Part shown: piece after piece, positions 34,551-46,401 of the stretch | How positions within the stretch are numbered: the first letter of the stretch is position 1 | Layout of the letters: each line of letters starts with the position of its first letter | Assembly (NCBI GenBank): GCA_021234535.1 | Contig: CM037835.1 | Location: 2,356,001 to 2,420,000, forward strand | Direction of reading: 5' to 3' | DNA length: 64,000 bases | Source: Stichopus chloronotus | Taxonomy: Eukaryota > Echinodermata > Holothuroidea > Aspidochirotida > Stichopodidae | Program-made: the position numbers and the translations under genes | The notes under the pieces: generated by a model | Told to the model about the DNA's origin: nothing | Databases searched by the model: none | The model's input: the letters and a program-made list of their open reading frames with translations, nothing else

Positions 34551-36689
34551 TAGTGATCATCTAAATGGATGGACATAATGACGTTGTGCCACCTACACTG
34601 AAGTCACCGCCATATATACAGCTCAGTGTTGCTATACAACAAGAAAACACAAGGAATACACACACACACACGAATTCAAGCTAGAATTAGTTGCCTGAAA
34701 TGCTAATACTGTGTACCGAATTTATAATTCAAAGTTAAATTGAAATTAAAATTGCGTTAAGCATACTACTGAAGACACGCTTATCTTACTAGCCTTCCAA
34801 AGCGGTAAAGTGAAAGCTCAATTATATGTTTCTTGGCTCACTTGATACACACCACAGTAATGAAACTAATCAGAATGATATTGTAACTTTTATGTCCTTG
34901 AAGCAATCGAAAAATTGTGCAGGTAAGAAAATGGAATTCCTATGTTTAAATAGATGAAGAGAAACAGCTAGCCAGTTGAATTTATATCACTTTTACTTTA
35001 CATAAGCTCTGCTACTACTGATATGTTCTTTACTTGTTAGTTATTTCAGTCCGGTATAGTTTATTAGAAGTTCGTAAGCTGAACTTGAATATTGTATTCT
35101 CAATCTATAGTTCGTTTCACAGTTACAACTACGTGTGTCAATTTCACTCATGCATATTAAAACAGGCATGACCTACATTAACTTCCATTTACGTTTGGTT
35201 GTATTTGCATTTCGTATTTGTTCAATACGTCATAAGCCGTGTCTCTTTATAACTGCTGGGTTTTTTTTTTAGTTATAACGTTTAAATGTTTGTTGTCTTT
35301 TACTTCATTGTTTGCAGTTAGCCACTGATGTTTCCCCCTCTTTCATTTTCAAACAAGAAACGCGACCAAATTTTGGCACGTTTAAAAACATGTGGGAAGA
35401 GAATTCAGAATCGAGTATTTTCTCTCTGTTCCTTTTTGAAATTATATTTATTTATTTTTCTTTTTGTTATCACTGATATAATATTTTACTATGCAAGTTG
35501 TTTATATTTTTACTCTACTTTTCAACCATAGTTCCTGTTTCGCCATTACTTTATGTACAATGTTTTAGGTTTGAGAATGCTTCACGTTACTTTTCCACCT
35601 GTACAATCCTATGTCTCTCAGGATCCTCTCTACCTTACAAGTATGTCGTCCGTGTCTCCTATTTACAGTTTGTAGCATGCATGATAGTGAAATCAGCCAA
35701 AACTCCTTCTCTGATATTATTTGAAGGTTAATTTCTCTGACTTACCCGGAAAGACAAAATGGATGAAAAAAGGTGAATACTGTGAGAACGTCCGTCAAAA
35801 TTCCTGCGATAATCTTCTCCACAAATTAATAAGAAAAAAAAAAAATTCAGATCTGAAAACACTTTAAGCTACAGCAAACGACATGGAAAAGGCGCAAATA
35901 GAGCGAGAATGGAGAAGCACTACATCTACGAAGAGTAGTATTGCAAACGCCTTAAAACGTTCTGGGCTCTACAGTAAGTAGCACTTCATTGAACGAACTG
36001 GTCATTCCGTATGAGATGTTTGCAACTAGAATTGTAACTGCTGATGTACGAACCATCTTTATATATACTGTTTAATATTAAATCAGTCGTCATATCTGGT
36101 ATTGTTAAATGAGAAAGCTTCCTTACACCACTCGGCGTACAGGGTACTTTAATAATGAAGTCATATCAGGGAGCTGTAATTTAACAGCTCGCTGTTCATA
36201 TGAAGATAACATCAGCCTAAAAGGACGATAAGGAAATATTTAAAATATTGTTCAAGGGCCAATGCCTCTAGGCATTTCCTAATAAAGGAATTAATATATT
36301 TGAAAGAAATTACTTGGAGATAGAAACACGATGGGATGGAATGACTAAGAGATACTCCAGAAAATATGAAGAAGAGTAGCCATTATTAGGATTGTAATTA
36401 ATAGTGATAATTTCCAATTTTCAATTCACCCTTGTGACTTTCCGTGAATATTCAAGGCCATACTTCCTTCAAAAAAAAATTCCGACTTTTCTGGATATTT
36501 GACAATTGTTTATGGAACTAATACCAAAGACTTTGTTCTCGTTATACAGCAAAATATATTTCAATTATGACTAAAGCCCATGCGAATCCTATGGTTGCCA
36601 TCTTCAGGTCTCACAGGCCAGATCAAACTTGAGAAGGTATAATGTAGCAGGGTATTTGAGGGGGTGAACCATATGAACCTAAAACTGTG
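34551..36689. other. No supported gene
   Basis: AT-rich. ORFs at 35328-35731 have no domain or splice support. Confidence 0.4.
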
Positions 36690-36870
36690 CACGTGTCAGC
36701 GACGGCAAATCCTGAAGCCCATAATGGGTGGGGGTTCATGAAGGGATTCGTCATGAGGCCGTTGGTGCGATCCAGTGGGCGGAGCCCCTGCTGGAGTACG
36801 GGGACAAAGCCCCTGAGGGTCTCGAGTTTTAGTATCTCAGAAACCCCAGAAAAGTGTTTTTACGGGTAAA
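36690..36870. repeat. GC-rich probable interspersed repeat fragment
   Basis: A sharp rise in GC with paired words gggcggagcccctgc and ggggacaaagcccctga, a style common in interspersed repeats. No second copy is seen in the window, so the call is tentative. Confidence 0.35.
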
Positions 36871-37281
36871 TTCCAGAGGTAATGTGTCTGCGTACTGGTG
36901 TAATTATGAATTTACGGAAAAGTTTTTGTACACTACCAGCTTTAATGCAAGAGTCCTGAATACAAAAAAAAAAACTTAAGCTAGATTCAATGAGCAGTCT
37001 CAAGATAAGGTGATATAAAAAGTTCCAATTATTAAGACAGCCTCTTGATTTTTTTTTTTTTTTTTACTATTTAATCTGTTTCTTTCATTTTACACTTAAG
37101 AGTTGTTTCATTTTCGTAGCGGTAATTTTACTTCCAAAGTTTTACCATTTCTATCCGTTGTTTAACAACTGTACTTTTATTGTTTTCATGTTATGTCTCT
37201 TGTGCCTGTGTTATGTTTAACTTTTGATATTTTAGGCTTTTAACTTTTATAATTTGTTCCTTTGTTTATCTTTCTCTTATA
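36871..37281. other. No supported feature
   Basis: AT-rich, with poly(A) at 36964-36975 and poly(T) at about 37050-37066. Confidence 0.4.
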
Positions 37282-37524
<243 letters not shown>

Positions 37525-37599
37525 ACCCAGGGCCCTGGGGAAGAGCAACTTAAAGTTGATTGGGCTACCCTGGTAAAATAAGATATAAATAGATAAATA

Positions 37600-39250
37600 T
37601 GTCTTTGTGGAAAGTGTAATGGTTGAGTGGTCCTAGGTCCTTGTTGAGTCCATTGGTGCTGTGTCTCGACTTGGAGGATAAAGTGAATTTTTGATTTTTC
37701 TTTTGTGTGTCGGACTTGAAGTTGGAATCTAATACAGTAGTACACATTTCAGATTAAGCAGAAAATGAAAGGAGCGATTAAAGTGTTCGGAAATCCTTGG
37801 CTGTTGTCTGGTATCAACTCTTTTATGATTGTTAAAACGTGATCTGAATTTTGTGCCAGCGTCGTCCATATAAACTTCATTGTCACAGCTGTTACAACAT
37901 AACAGATACGGTACTCCACAGTTTTCAGAGTCACACTTTAAACTGGGAGCCTGAAAGGACACGAAAAGTTTTGGAACGCTAAACGAGATGTCAGTGACAA
38001 TGTGTTTAAAAATTTGACAAGGGTGTTCTTTGCATGGTGTGTTGCCTATGGGGAGATCAAGTGGGGTAGGAAGTTGGCAGGAAGTGAGTAGACGACAAAG
38101 ATTGGGCGGTTGCCGTAAGACTAAAAAAGGACTGGACCAGATTTGACAATTGTATTGTAAAGATCAGGTCTGTTTATTTCACTGGATTTGCGGATCCCTT
38201 TTTTAATGACGTGGAAGGGGTGACCGTTAGAAAGAAAATGTGTGGGTCTTTTGGAAACTTAAAAGTAATAGTCACTGGTTTTAGAGCAGATACCTCGAAG
38301 TCTGAGACATTGACTGTAACGCTATAGATTTCTTAAGGCAGATCGGTTGGGTATGATTGTAGTGAAAGGTACTGATGATTCCGTGGGCTAGTAGTAAACT
38401 CAGGTAGATAATTGGAGTTGATGATTAAGTCTGTCCATAACATCTGGGAAGGGGATGCTCGTTCTAGAGACACCTCAAACGTAAATTTGATGCTGCAATG
38501 GAAAGAGCTTGCATCTTGATTGAAAGCTTCTAAATTGGATTTACCGTGAGACCAGAGGAAAAATATATCATCGATCCATCTACGGTAGTGTAGAGTCAGT
38601 GAAATCGGTCTCGAGTTTGTCCATGAAAATGTTGGCATAGCAAGGCACTGCCATTTTAGTGCCCATTGCAGTTCCTTTTTTCTGTAAGTAATATTTGTCA
38701 TTATATGAAAAACAGTTGTTGAGGATAAAATCATTAATATGGTCTGTGTCAGTAATGGTCGTGTGATCAAAAGAATTTTTTAACATGAACTCTTTAATGG
38801 CTGAGATGCCTTCTACGTGGGGAATGTTGGAATATAATGAGGAAACGTCCATGGTAACTACCATAGTTTGTTCTGGAACTTGACTGATCGAATCGATTCT
38901 CAACAAAATGGGTAGTGTCTAGTACATAGCTGGTGATCGTATGTAGCAAAGGATTTAAGGGGGAATCTATATGCAGCCTGACATGCTTTCAAGGATGGTA
39001 CCAGTACTTGATATTGTGGGTCTGAAAAGGTGAAAAGATTGTAAGTTCTAGCTAATTTGATAATATATTCACTGGGGACAGAGGAGAACGATGGGTCTAT
39101 ATTAACTAAAAGGCTGGGTAACTTATGAAGTTTGGGAAGAGTGTGAAAAGTGCCTACCTTTGGCTTATCAGGCACAAGATTACTTAAAGTTGGTAAAAAA
39201 TATATCCGATAACTTATTGGAAAGAGTGACACTGGCATTAGCAAAAGATG
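37600..39250 (-). mobile_element. Penelope-like retroelement D (reverse transcriptase and GIY-YIG), frame-broken
   Basis: On the minus strand the order is: KPKVGTFHTLPKLHK (fingers), then, after frame changes, VTMDVSSLYSNIPHVEGISA (palm motif A with the catalytic aspartate), KKGTAMGTKMAVPCYANIFM (motif B), RWIDDIFFLWSHG (motif C, the YxDD box as WIDD), a thumb region, a linker with PCKEHPCQIFKHI, and the endonuclease start CGVPYLLCCNSCDNEVYMDD followed by FRSRFNNHK. It is the most complete Penelope-like copy here. At least three frameshifts and diverged GIY-YIG residues show it is inactive. Its 3' end lies about 80-100 bp from the (TTG)n array. Confidence 0.85.
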
Positions 39251-39478
39251 GGATTTGCAACATTTCCTGAGAGAAATTAGTGTCTCTTCATTGGATTTCC
39301 GCCTCCTTCATGTTATCATTAGTATGAATTACAGCGATGTAACTTCCATACTGAAGTGAATCACTTCGACCGGCAACCAAGAGACTTGACGGTAGCCGAA
39401 TTAGGTACCAATATCTATGCACAGGAGTGTGAAGACGGACACCTGACTGGTACAGATATAGTAGTTCTGCCGAGGACC

Positions 39479-39534
39479 TTCCGTTGTGTGTGTGTGGGGG
39501 GGGGGGGCACTGGGCCCCCACACACACACACAAA
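39479..39534. repeat. Inverted compound microsatellite, (TG)n(G)n ... (C)n(CA)n
   Basis: gtgtgtgtgtgg plus a run of about 12 G is followed by cactgg and then gggccccc(ca)n. The two halves are reverse complements and could form a hairpin. Confidence 0.9.
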
Positions 39535-40781
39535 GTCCCAAAAGTGCGTAAAGTATGCGAAAGGGGTACCAGTCAAAACCACTGCCATTTTTGCTGACAA
39601 AGGGTAGAACTGTTCATGCCAGAAGACAGTCTGTTGTAATCACGCCGCCAGACACTCCTAAAATGGACCTTTGGATCCTATGGCTCAACTAGGCTAGCTA
39701 GTTACCACATGAAAACAGGTTCACAGTATCATGCATACCACAGGGTTTGCGAAAAGACTCATGACAGAAAAGTATTCTACTGTTTTGCTTGAGAAAGCAA
39801 CCCCCTCCCCCTCTCCCAACACGGACCTTAAAGTAATTAGTCGTTCACTATAGACGAAAGAGGTATTAACAAAAACTGATGTCGGATGGATTGCCTTATT
39901 TCACAGAAGTGAAATGTAGTTACACCAGAAAAGGTGCATGTGAATTGGTAAATTACTTTTACAAAGTTATTGTTACAATATATGGCATAACATTTCTTTG
40001 GTAGTAATATCCACTACTTCTCTTCACTCTTTTAAAGAGGATTTAAAAAATTTAATTTTGAGCTGCTATCATTTATAGGCTCTATTTAAGGTTCAACTGA
40101 ATGTTTTTGTATTCAGACAAGTCATAGTATTCCTTTTTTTCCCAGATTGTCTGTTTTTTTTTTCGTTTGTTTTCATGGTCACAAGCTTTGATTAACAGTT
40201 ATGTTTTTCTAGTGTTTATCATATGTACTTATATTGAACTTAGTCTTGTTGATGTGAAAAGTACATGAGAAAAATAAATTGCATTGAATTAAAGTTAATG
40301 CAGAATGATTTGTCAAAAGCAATTTACAGTAATGATGCATATCTTAAGAGGTTAAACCCAAAACAAAGTAAAAGAACGTAGTTCGTCTATAGAGTGTAAA
40401 CCAGAGTACGTCAGAAAGAAGCATTGGCTGTTTACTAGTGATATTGGACACCCTTCCTGCCTTCCACCCAAATGAGCATGGGCTACCTTTCTTCTAAAAG
40501 ACGGAGCCAGACGTTTTAGGGACAATGAACAAAAATGGGTTTTCCTTAAACTTGGGATGACCGGAGGGAGTGGGGACTGGCTTAAGTCCCCAGCCCCCAT
40601 GGCTTGTGTGCCTGTGATGGGTGCCCCCTAAATATTGTCTTTTACCCTTTCGATTTATCTAGACTAGTTTCACCTAATAAAATACGAATATCTGAAATGA
40701 TCTTCAAAATGAAAATAAGCACCGTTGATAATTTGCAACACTGGCGTTCCAAAACGTGTGTTTGATCCGGTTGAAATCACT
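39535..40781. other. No supported gene
   Basis: AT-rich. ORFs at 39356-39607 come from the hairpin microsatellite, and the one at 40352-40600 has no support. Confidence 0.4.
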
Positions 40782-40955
40782 GTCCGAAACCACAGAGAAT
40801 GATATAGTAATTAGAGGGCGGACTTCACGAAATTGCTGTGACACTATGGAGACACGTCCGCCGTATATGAAGAGGTCAAAAAAATTAATATTGTAGAGTA
40901 GCAATGCCCGCAAGGTCAACGGCCGTGAAGCAAGACGTCGGGTATTTTTATCAAG

Positions 40956-41162
40956 ATGCCGCAATCTTGCCTGTCGTACGGTTGTACTAACAGACGAAAG
41001 AAAGGCAGTGGGATCTCGTTTCTGGATGATGAAACTTCGAGGAACTTCTCTGGATTAAGGGAATCTGAAGGGATGCACGTCACTTTTTATCATGCCCGAG
41101 GATTACGTGAAATACCCATCATATGTGGCCAACATTTTCTCAAAATGTGGAATAACATTTAG
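40956..41162 (+). CDS. THAP-type zinc finger exon or gene fragment
   Basis: The frame opens with MPQSCLSYGCTNRRKKGSG, the canonical THAP start (C-x4-C with NRR), and has the second metal pair at ICGQHF (C-x2-H) about 50 residues later, within the C2CH spacing of the family. The middle of the domain is diverged: the usual tryptophan and proline positions are not clear. It stops at 41162 after 68 residues. A donor-like gtaagc follows at 41195. A possible second small exon at about 41261-41326 (after ttttctgtag, before gtaaga) encodes SDQHFKPRK, again like a THAP C-terminal half. THAP proteins bind DNA and act as transposases or as regulators derived from them. The flanking inverted repeats favour the transposon origin. 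Confidence 0.6.
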   Translation: MPQSCLSYGCTNRRKKGSGISFLDDETSRNFSGLRESEGMHVTFYHARGLREIPIICGQHFLKMWNNI

Positions 41163-41436
41163 ACTGCTGAATATTATTTTTATGGATTACCAGAGGTAAG
41201 CTTTACCTTACCAATTTTGAAATAGATTCATTTCCCTTTGAAAGACAATTTTCTGTAGACGATACACTGCCAGTGATCAACATTTTAAACCAAGAAAAGC
41301 GATTGTTGTTCTTACTATTATGAAGGTAAGAAATTTAGTTATATATTTTTCGTAAAGCGCTTTCTCAGAGAGACCCTCCATGAAATTGCTAACAGTGTGA
41401 CCAAATCAATTTTCACACTTAGTTCAAGCCTATGCA

Positions 41437-41880
41437 GTGGCACAGATACGAGGGGTACTGGGGGGATGGAAACCTTGTGCACCCAGGGCCACCACACTGG
41501 AATAAGGACTCATGAGAAAATGCGCTGTGCCATGCTCACCGCCGCCTAGGATCAGTGGTGTAACTTCTGGAGGCAGGGGAAATACCACCTTGGGAAAAAT
41601 TTTTGGGAAAATAAGTACAGACTAAAAGTGGCAAAAAATGAAAGTCTTCACTCTTTAGCATCGTATGTGGGGAAATTTCTATATTGCTGCTAAACGTTGT
41701 ACAAAATAGTGGGGCTGTCTCTGGCTGGAATTGCTGTCGGCATATAAGCATCTATAGCCTATTTCCTACCAAACCATCCGATTAGGCCAACCTGGATGGA
41801 CATAGCTAGTACCCCCTTACCCCAGTCCCAACGTAAAATTTTCGTGGCTACACCACCGGCCACCGTGGGGCGAACTGTTT
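41437..41880. repeat. Probable nested interspersed repeat
   Basis: GC-rich stretch with ggggtactggggggatgg, a gtggtgtaacttctggaggc word and, about 270 bp on, gtggctacaccaccggcc. Words of the type GTGGCGTAGCTAC are common at the edges of invertebrate repeats. Exact limits are unclear. The minus ORF at 41536-41751 is incidental. Confidence 0.35.
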
Positions 41881-42312
41881 TCCTGAACCTTTGGTTACAC
41901 TACATTAGGCCACACAGGTCAGTGAAACTCACGCATTGAGCCTAGGATACACTATATGGCCTAACTTAGGCGTAGGGCCTAGGCTAAACGTTAGGAGGTC
42001 ACGGTTGTTGGAGTAAGCTCCTTTGTTACGAGCGAATTTTCACTATTTTACGGTTGCTGTGACTTCCATTCTATAATTTCACAGCACATTAATATAATTT
42101 AAGCTAAAGGCAAAATTTGTTGAGTTTTTCATAATTCATAGGTGCGAGATATCTCACTCGCGAATTTACAGCACACACACAATGCACACATAGAATAAAC
42201 TTTGTGCCCTCTTCATATATGGCCGACCTCTCTCCATGGTGTCACAGCCGTTTAGTATTAGCGGTATTGGAAGTCCGCACTCTAGCTAACTATATCATTC
42301 TCTGTGGTCCGA

Positions 42313-42814
42313 ACAAAACAGTTCGACTTTACGAGTCAAATTTAAGTGCGGGGTATGTTAATAAGAAGTTTCGCAAGCATAGCAAAGATTATATGTAGCT
42401 TAACTTGCTAATAATTCAGTGTGAGTAAATATAGTGTCAAGTTTTGGGCTCTGACTTTAAGGTCATAAATAGAACAATTGCTTTTAGACAGGATTTCAGT
42501 TGATAAGGGAAACTAATCTATTGTCCTTTCGGCGTTCCATACCCTACTGCTAAGCTTGAAAATGTGTCAAGTGCGTACTTACAATCGTGAACATACGACG
42601 CACATTTGGTTCATACCATTGATCTTTATATCAGAGGTTAATACGCACTGTATGAAATATCGAATGCGTTGACGTCTTAAAGTCCCTGGCGCGTGTGTGC
42701 AGGTAGGCTCTATGCACAGTGATGTGGAACGAATCACAATTTCTTAGTTAACCACAGGATACTATAGCATACTGGAAACTTAGCATCCCGAAATTTCGTA
42801 GACGTATCTTTTAA
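42313..42814. promoter_or_regulatory. Presumed 5' flank of the DCST1-like gene
   Basis: Lies between the transposon remnant and the first proposed coding exon. No TATA box or other element can be called with confidence. If transcription starts here, the 5' UTR must be in this stretch or the exon upstream. Confidence 0.3.
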
Positions 42815-42837
42815 ATGGACACGAAAGACAAGAGAAG
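42815..42837 (+). CDS. DCST1-like, proposed coding exon 1
   Basis: ATG GAC ACG AAA GAC AAG AGA AG then donor gtaggc gives MDTKDKR plus two bases. It joins exon 2 in phase (the split codon becomes AGG, Arg), and a short basic N-terminus before the first membrane segment fits the family. The evidence is only start, donor and phase, so the start could be elsewhere. Confidence 0.45.
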
Positions 42838-44615
42838 GTAGGCCCAGAAAAATGTATGTATGTAGATGTTGTTATTACATTTTAGATTACTTATGAATTT
42901 CGAAATCCAATGAGTTTCACTTTCATCACACACTGTTCCTTTATTTCAAGTGTTATAGTGAGCTCTGTAAATGTGCCAGGCTAAGCTCTAGCATGGATGT
43001 ATAAATCTTCGCGCATCTAAGGTAAAAACCTTGGAATTTCTAGCTGCTGGAAAATCCCTACAAATCTAATTATCTTGTTTTCGCAAGCCTAAAATTCAAT
43101 TTTACCAGTAAATTGATCCAATATGCCATGGACTGTTACCTCGAAATCTGTTATTTTAACCAACATTTACTTGAGTTAACAATACGATATAAACCTGCCA
43201 AACTTTCGCGCACCTCAACAACGTTAGCATGGCAATCATCACATGAAAAGTGTCCTTTTAAACAAATCCTGTTCCTAAACCAACAGGAAAACCCTGTGAA
43301 CAAGCTAGCGACAACAATGGTCTGGAAAAATTCCATTGAAGAGTCAAAAGCATGATTTGAAACTTTCATAGTATTCGGCGGAAATTGCGAATGGGAGACT
43401 AAGCCTAGCCTACATCCTCCTCTGCAAATGCGGTACCGTGAAGTTGACTATTTAGGCAAGGGCGATTAAATAAACAGTGTCGCAGCTCTCTTTTCAGTCA
43501 TTTCAGGGCATTGTAGTCAAAAATTTGTTCAGCCATTAGGTCATTGCCTTTTAGGGCATTTTTTAGAGGTGCCCGAAGTTTGGCAGTCCGCGAAGTTTCG
43601 TGTATGCACTATACAGGGTTAGGTTTCCTTCGCTAGCTGGGACTCCTACAGTCCTATACCTATTTGGAAAGTTTTTTTTTTTTCAAAATACTGAATGACA
43701 CTCATTCAGTTAAATTGTTTAGAACAGTGGTTTATAAGAAAATGGACTAATTGCAGGTCTTATTTAGCTTATTGCTACACTTGGGCCCCGTCAGTTGTTT
43801 GTCATAAAGTGTGAGTAGGGTAAACTTTATAAGATAACATCCACTTCATTAAAGCCACATGAATGCTGGCATTAAAAAATAAAACAGACAATGATTTTTA
43901 TATCAAGCTGTGGGTTACAGTACTGTTCTGATCTCTTTTTCGGTGATAAAACCTTTCTTTCACCAGGGCGTGGCATAGACCTACCTTTGACAGTATTGTT
44001 CGGAGCTACCTAATTGTTTAAGGATTAATTCACTTACATGACGTTGCTCTGTGAATGATAGAACTGGTACCGACGAGTAAAGGATAGAAATACCTTTGAG
44101 CTAATTACACAGCTTACCTTCCCTTGGTTTGATGGGTCTTAAAGTATAAGCAGCAATTAAATTGCCCATCACAACAACAGCTCCTCTGGTTTCATCATGA
44201 TGCGCTTAGAATGTTAGTATCTTACTGAATGTATCTTACCGAAAGTAGACATTCATAGGGTTATTTAAATTCTGAGAAGAGTTTTTGCCTCCAAGACCTT
44301 TGCCAGAAACAGGAAGAGTTCAAAAGATGGAAAACGGTATTTGCCGGTTTATGTCTCACACCTTTTTTAGGCTCGTGCTGAAGTCCAACTTTCAAAGCAT
44401 TATTTTACATCTAAGAAAGCTTCCTCTGGTAAAATAGTTATGTTTTAACTGATAGAACGGTACAGAATCTCATATGTTATGTTAAGTTTTTTTTAATTAA
44501 TTTTTAAATTAATAACACGACTGCTCACACATGAAGCAACGAACAGTCAGTACATATACGTGAAACTACACATGTGGTGCAATACTAACTCACATATAAT
44601 TGTCTTTTCTAAAAG
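42838..44615 (+). other. DCST1-like intron 1
   Basis: Holds the minus-strand candidate exon at 44118-44204 and otherwise nothing recognised. ORFs at 43113-43369 on both strands have no domain I can name. If exon 1 is wrong, this is 5' flank. Confidence 0.45.
44118..44204 (-). CDS. Candidate internal exon, unknown protein
   Basis: On the minus strand the segment runs from an acceptor (tactaacattctaag, including a perfect tactaac branch-site word) to donor gtaagc. It is 87 nt, phase 1-1 and open: HHDETRGAVVVMGNLIAAYT then LRPIKPRE. The peptide has a hydrophobic beta-like core and looks coding, but I do not recognise it. It lies opposite the DCST1-like intron 1, so it would belong to a nested or overlapping antisense gene. 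The short polypyrimidine tract is a weakness. Confidence 0.3.
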
Positions 44616-44704
44616 GTCTTCCCTAAAGTCGAGGGTTCCTTCTACTGAACAAAGATTTACAAAAATTTTCCTTGGATGTTTGGTTGGAGCTTCTCTAGGC
44701 ACTG
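44616..44704 (+). CDS. DCST1-like, coding exon 2 (TM1)
   Basis: Acceptor tttctaaaag; donor gtaagt; phase 2 in, 1 out. Encodes SSLKSRVPSTEQRFTKIF followed by LGCLVGASLGT, a polar N-terminal stretch and the start of the first membrane helix. No stop in frame. Confidence 0.8.
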
Positions 44705-44850
44705 GTAAGTTCTTCATAGATTGATTGATTGATTCATTGGATGAATGGATGTATGCCTAGATGGCTACAAGGATTGAAAAAAGAATGGATGCATGGATGA
44801 ATGGATAAACAGAGTGTCGACGGCATAGTCACTATAATTCATTGTTTACT

Positions 44851-44853
<3 letters not shown>

Positions 44854-44901
<48 letters not shown>

Positions 44902-44903
44902 GA

Positions 44904-44936
<33 letters not shown>

Positions 44937-45035
44937 CTGACTGACTGACTGAATGACTGACTGACCGAATGACTGACTGACAGACTGACTGATTGATTGA
45001 TGGATGGATGGGTGGATTGATTGATTGATTGATTG
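44854..45035. repeat. (TGAT)n array with derived (GACT)n and (GGAT)n parts
   Basis: Tetranucleotide repeats drift from TGAT to TGAC and back, about 180 bp, in DCST1-like intron 2. A similar short tract lies at 44720-44810 (attgattgatt, gaatggatg). The Ser/Asn-rich minus ORF is an artefact. Confidence 0.95.
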
Positions 45036-45513
45036 AACGTCATTATTGTATCCAGTCAGAAATAGAATACACCAAAGCTAAGTCTGGACGAATGACTGCA
45101 AACTCACGAAATACTTGCAAACATACCAGACAGAAATTTTGTAGAGAGATAGTGTTTTTAAGTCATCATGATATGTGCTTTCTTGTGTACATTGTTGTTG
45201 ATTATACTTATTTCTTGCTCGTTTGATTTCCTCTCCAAAACTTTAGTTCTTTGTCATATTTAAGATAATGGTAGGCAAATGATGACAACTTGATCAAACT
45301 ATTCACCAGTTCGGAAACATTTGACAATCCAGTACCTGCTGTTGTTGCGGATGAAAATGACGTTACATATGTACCCTGAATCGAACTTAGGTTCACAGTA
45401 TAAAGATTCTCACGCGTGAATCTATGAATTTACACATCTGCGATAATTTCTTGAGTTTCCTTCTATGCCTCCTATGTCTTCCTTCAACAGTTTATTTTTT
45501 GTATTCTCTACAG

Positions 45514-45717
45514 CTTTCCACATCTACGTAGTGAACACCCTACCGTTACCGTCAACAGATAAGTTCATATTTGGAACAGTCTTAACTTTGCTGACGTCGA
45601 TTGGCTTCGGCTTTTCTAGAACTGTACGTTGCATCTGCTTGCTGATAATTCCCAATTTCTTTGGCAAGTTCGGACGAAGTTTTGTCACTTCTGCAGCCAT
45701 GATGTCAGTTTTATCTG
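45514..45717 (+). CDS. DCST1-like, coding exon 3 (TM1 end to TM3)
   Basis: Acceptor gtattctctacag; donor gtaatg; 204 nt; phase 1-1. Encodes AFHIYVVNTLPLPSTDKFIF, then a helix (GTVLTLLTSIGFGFS), a basic turn RTVRCI, CLLIIPNFFGKFGRS, and SFVTSAAMMSVLSG. The GFGFSR(x)VR stretch followed by a hydrophobic segment and the SG/GP junction into exon 4 match the N-terminal half of DCST1/DCST2 proteins as I remember them. Confidence 0.85.
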
Positions 45718-46261
45718 GTAATGAACGACTTTGTTACCAAAGTTTGTTTTGTATGAATGATAGAAATTTCAGGTGACTTACCATATAAACAGAGAAACAA
45801 AATCTAATTTGTTTTTTTCTCATCGGATTACGTACGAACCGATAAAACCGTTGTCATTAACAGGATGATACGTGAAGGATATTAGGGAAAGAAATGCCCA
45901 CAAAGTTGTGGAAGGGAAGACTCGAAATAGATCATTTCATATCCCTCGTGTCAGTACACTAGTAGACGATATTGAGAGCACTACTTTTTTACACATGTAC
46001 ACATCCTTCGGATGGAAGACTCTTTACCATACAATGCTTGAATCTAGTGCATCAAAAACAAAGTCCTGGATCAGTTCCTGAGGAGGAAAAACGTCGATGA
46101 AAATGGCGGGATGCCTCGATCATTTGATATTGGATTATCGTACGTAAAAGACAATCACAAGTATACGCCTAGCCCATAGGGTTCCTTTATGCCGATATCA
46201 GTTTTTATTAGTCAGATTATTTAACTTTCTTGGTTTCGATCTTTCCTGTATCGTCTTGTAG

Positions 46262-46401
46262 GTCCAGTAGAAAATATTTTACAAAATTCTCAGGAATCAG
46301 CGAGATCGATGGCTTGTACGGCATCGCTGACGTTGAATCACAGTAAGCAGGTGATGGACTTGGCCCACAGACCATTTACCAACGCATTCAAAGACCTAGG
46401 G
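46262..46401 (+). CDS. DCST1-like, coding exon 4
   Basis: Acceptor tcttgtag; donor gtaggt; 140 nt; phase 1 in, 0 out. Encodes GPVENILQNSQESARSMAC, TASLTLNHSKQVMDLAHRPF, TNAFKDLG. The G-P-x-x-N-x-x-N-S/T-x-E-A pattern with a cysteine, then a conserved N before an amphipathic stretch, is a hallmark of DCST1/DCST2 luminal regions. Confidence 0.9.

Larger units (their letters stand above)
40782..42312 (+). mobile_element. Probable DNA transposon remnant bounded by about 100-bp inverted repeats, containing a THAP domain
   Basis: The left arm (40782-40878) and right arm (42204-42312) are diverged reverse complements. Shared words, left reverse-complemented, include tatatcattctctgtggt, tgtcacagc, gaagtccgc, ctccat.gtgtcacag and ccctcttcatata. 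Between them lies a THAP zinc-finger start exon on the plus strand. THAP DNA-binding domains at the N-terminus are characteristic of P-element and Kolobok transposases. Only the finger is recognisable; the catalytic part is absent or decayed. The internal part (41437-41880) looks like another repeat inserted in it (agtggtgtaacttctgg... and its near inverse gtggctacaccaccgg). Element ends and target duplication are not resolved. Confidence 0.55.

Noticed and set aside
43113..43369. Opposing 80- and 72-codon ORFs, the minus one with a C-x2-C
   Set aside because: A C-x2-C alone is weak; no family fits, and there is no splice support.
44846..45043. Ser/Asn/Gln-rich ORF
   Set aside because: Translation of a (TGAT)n array.
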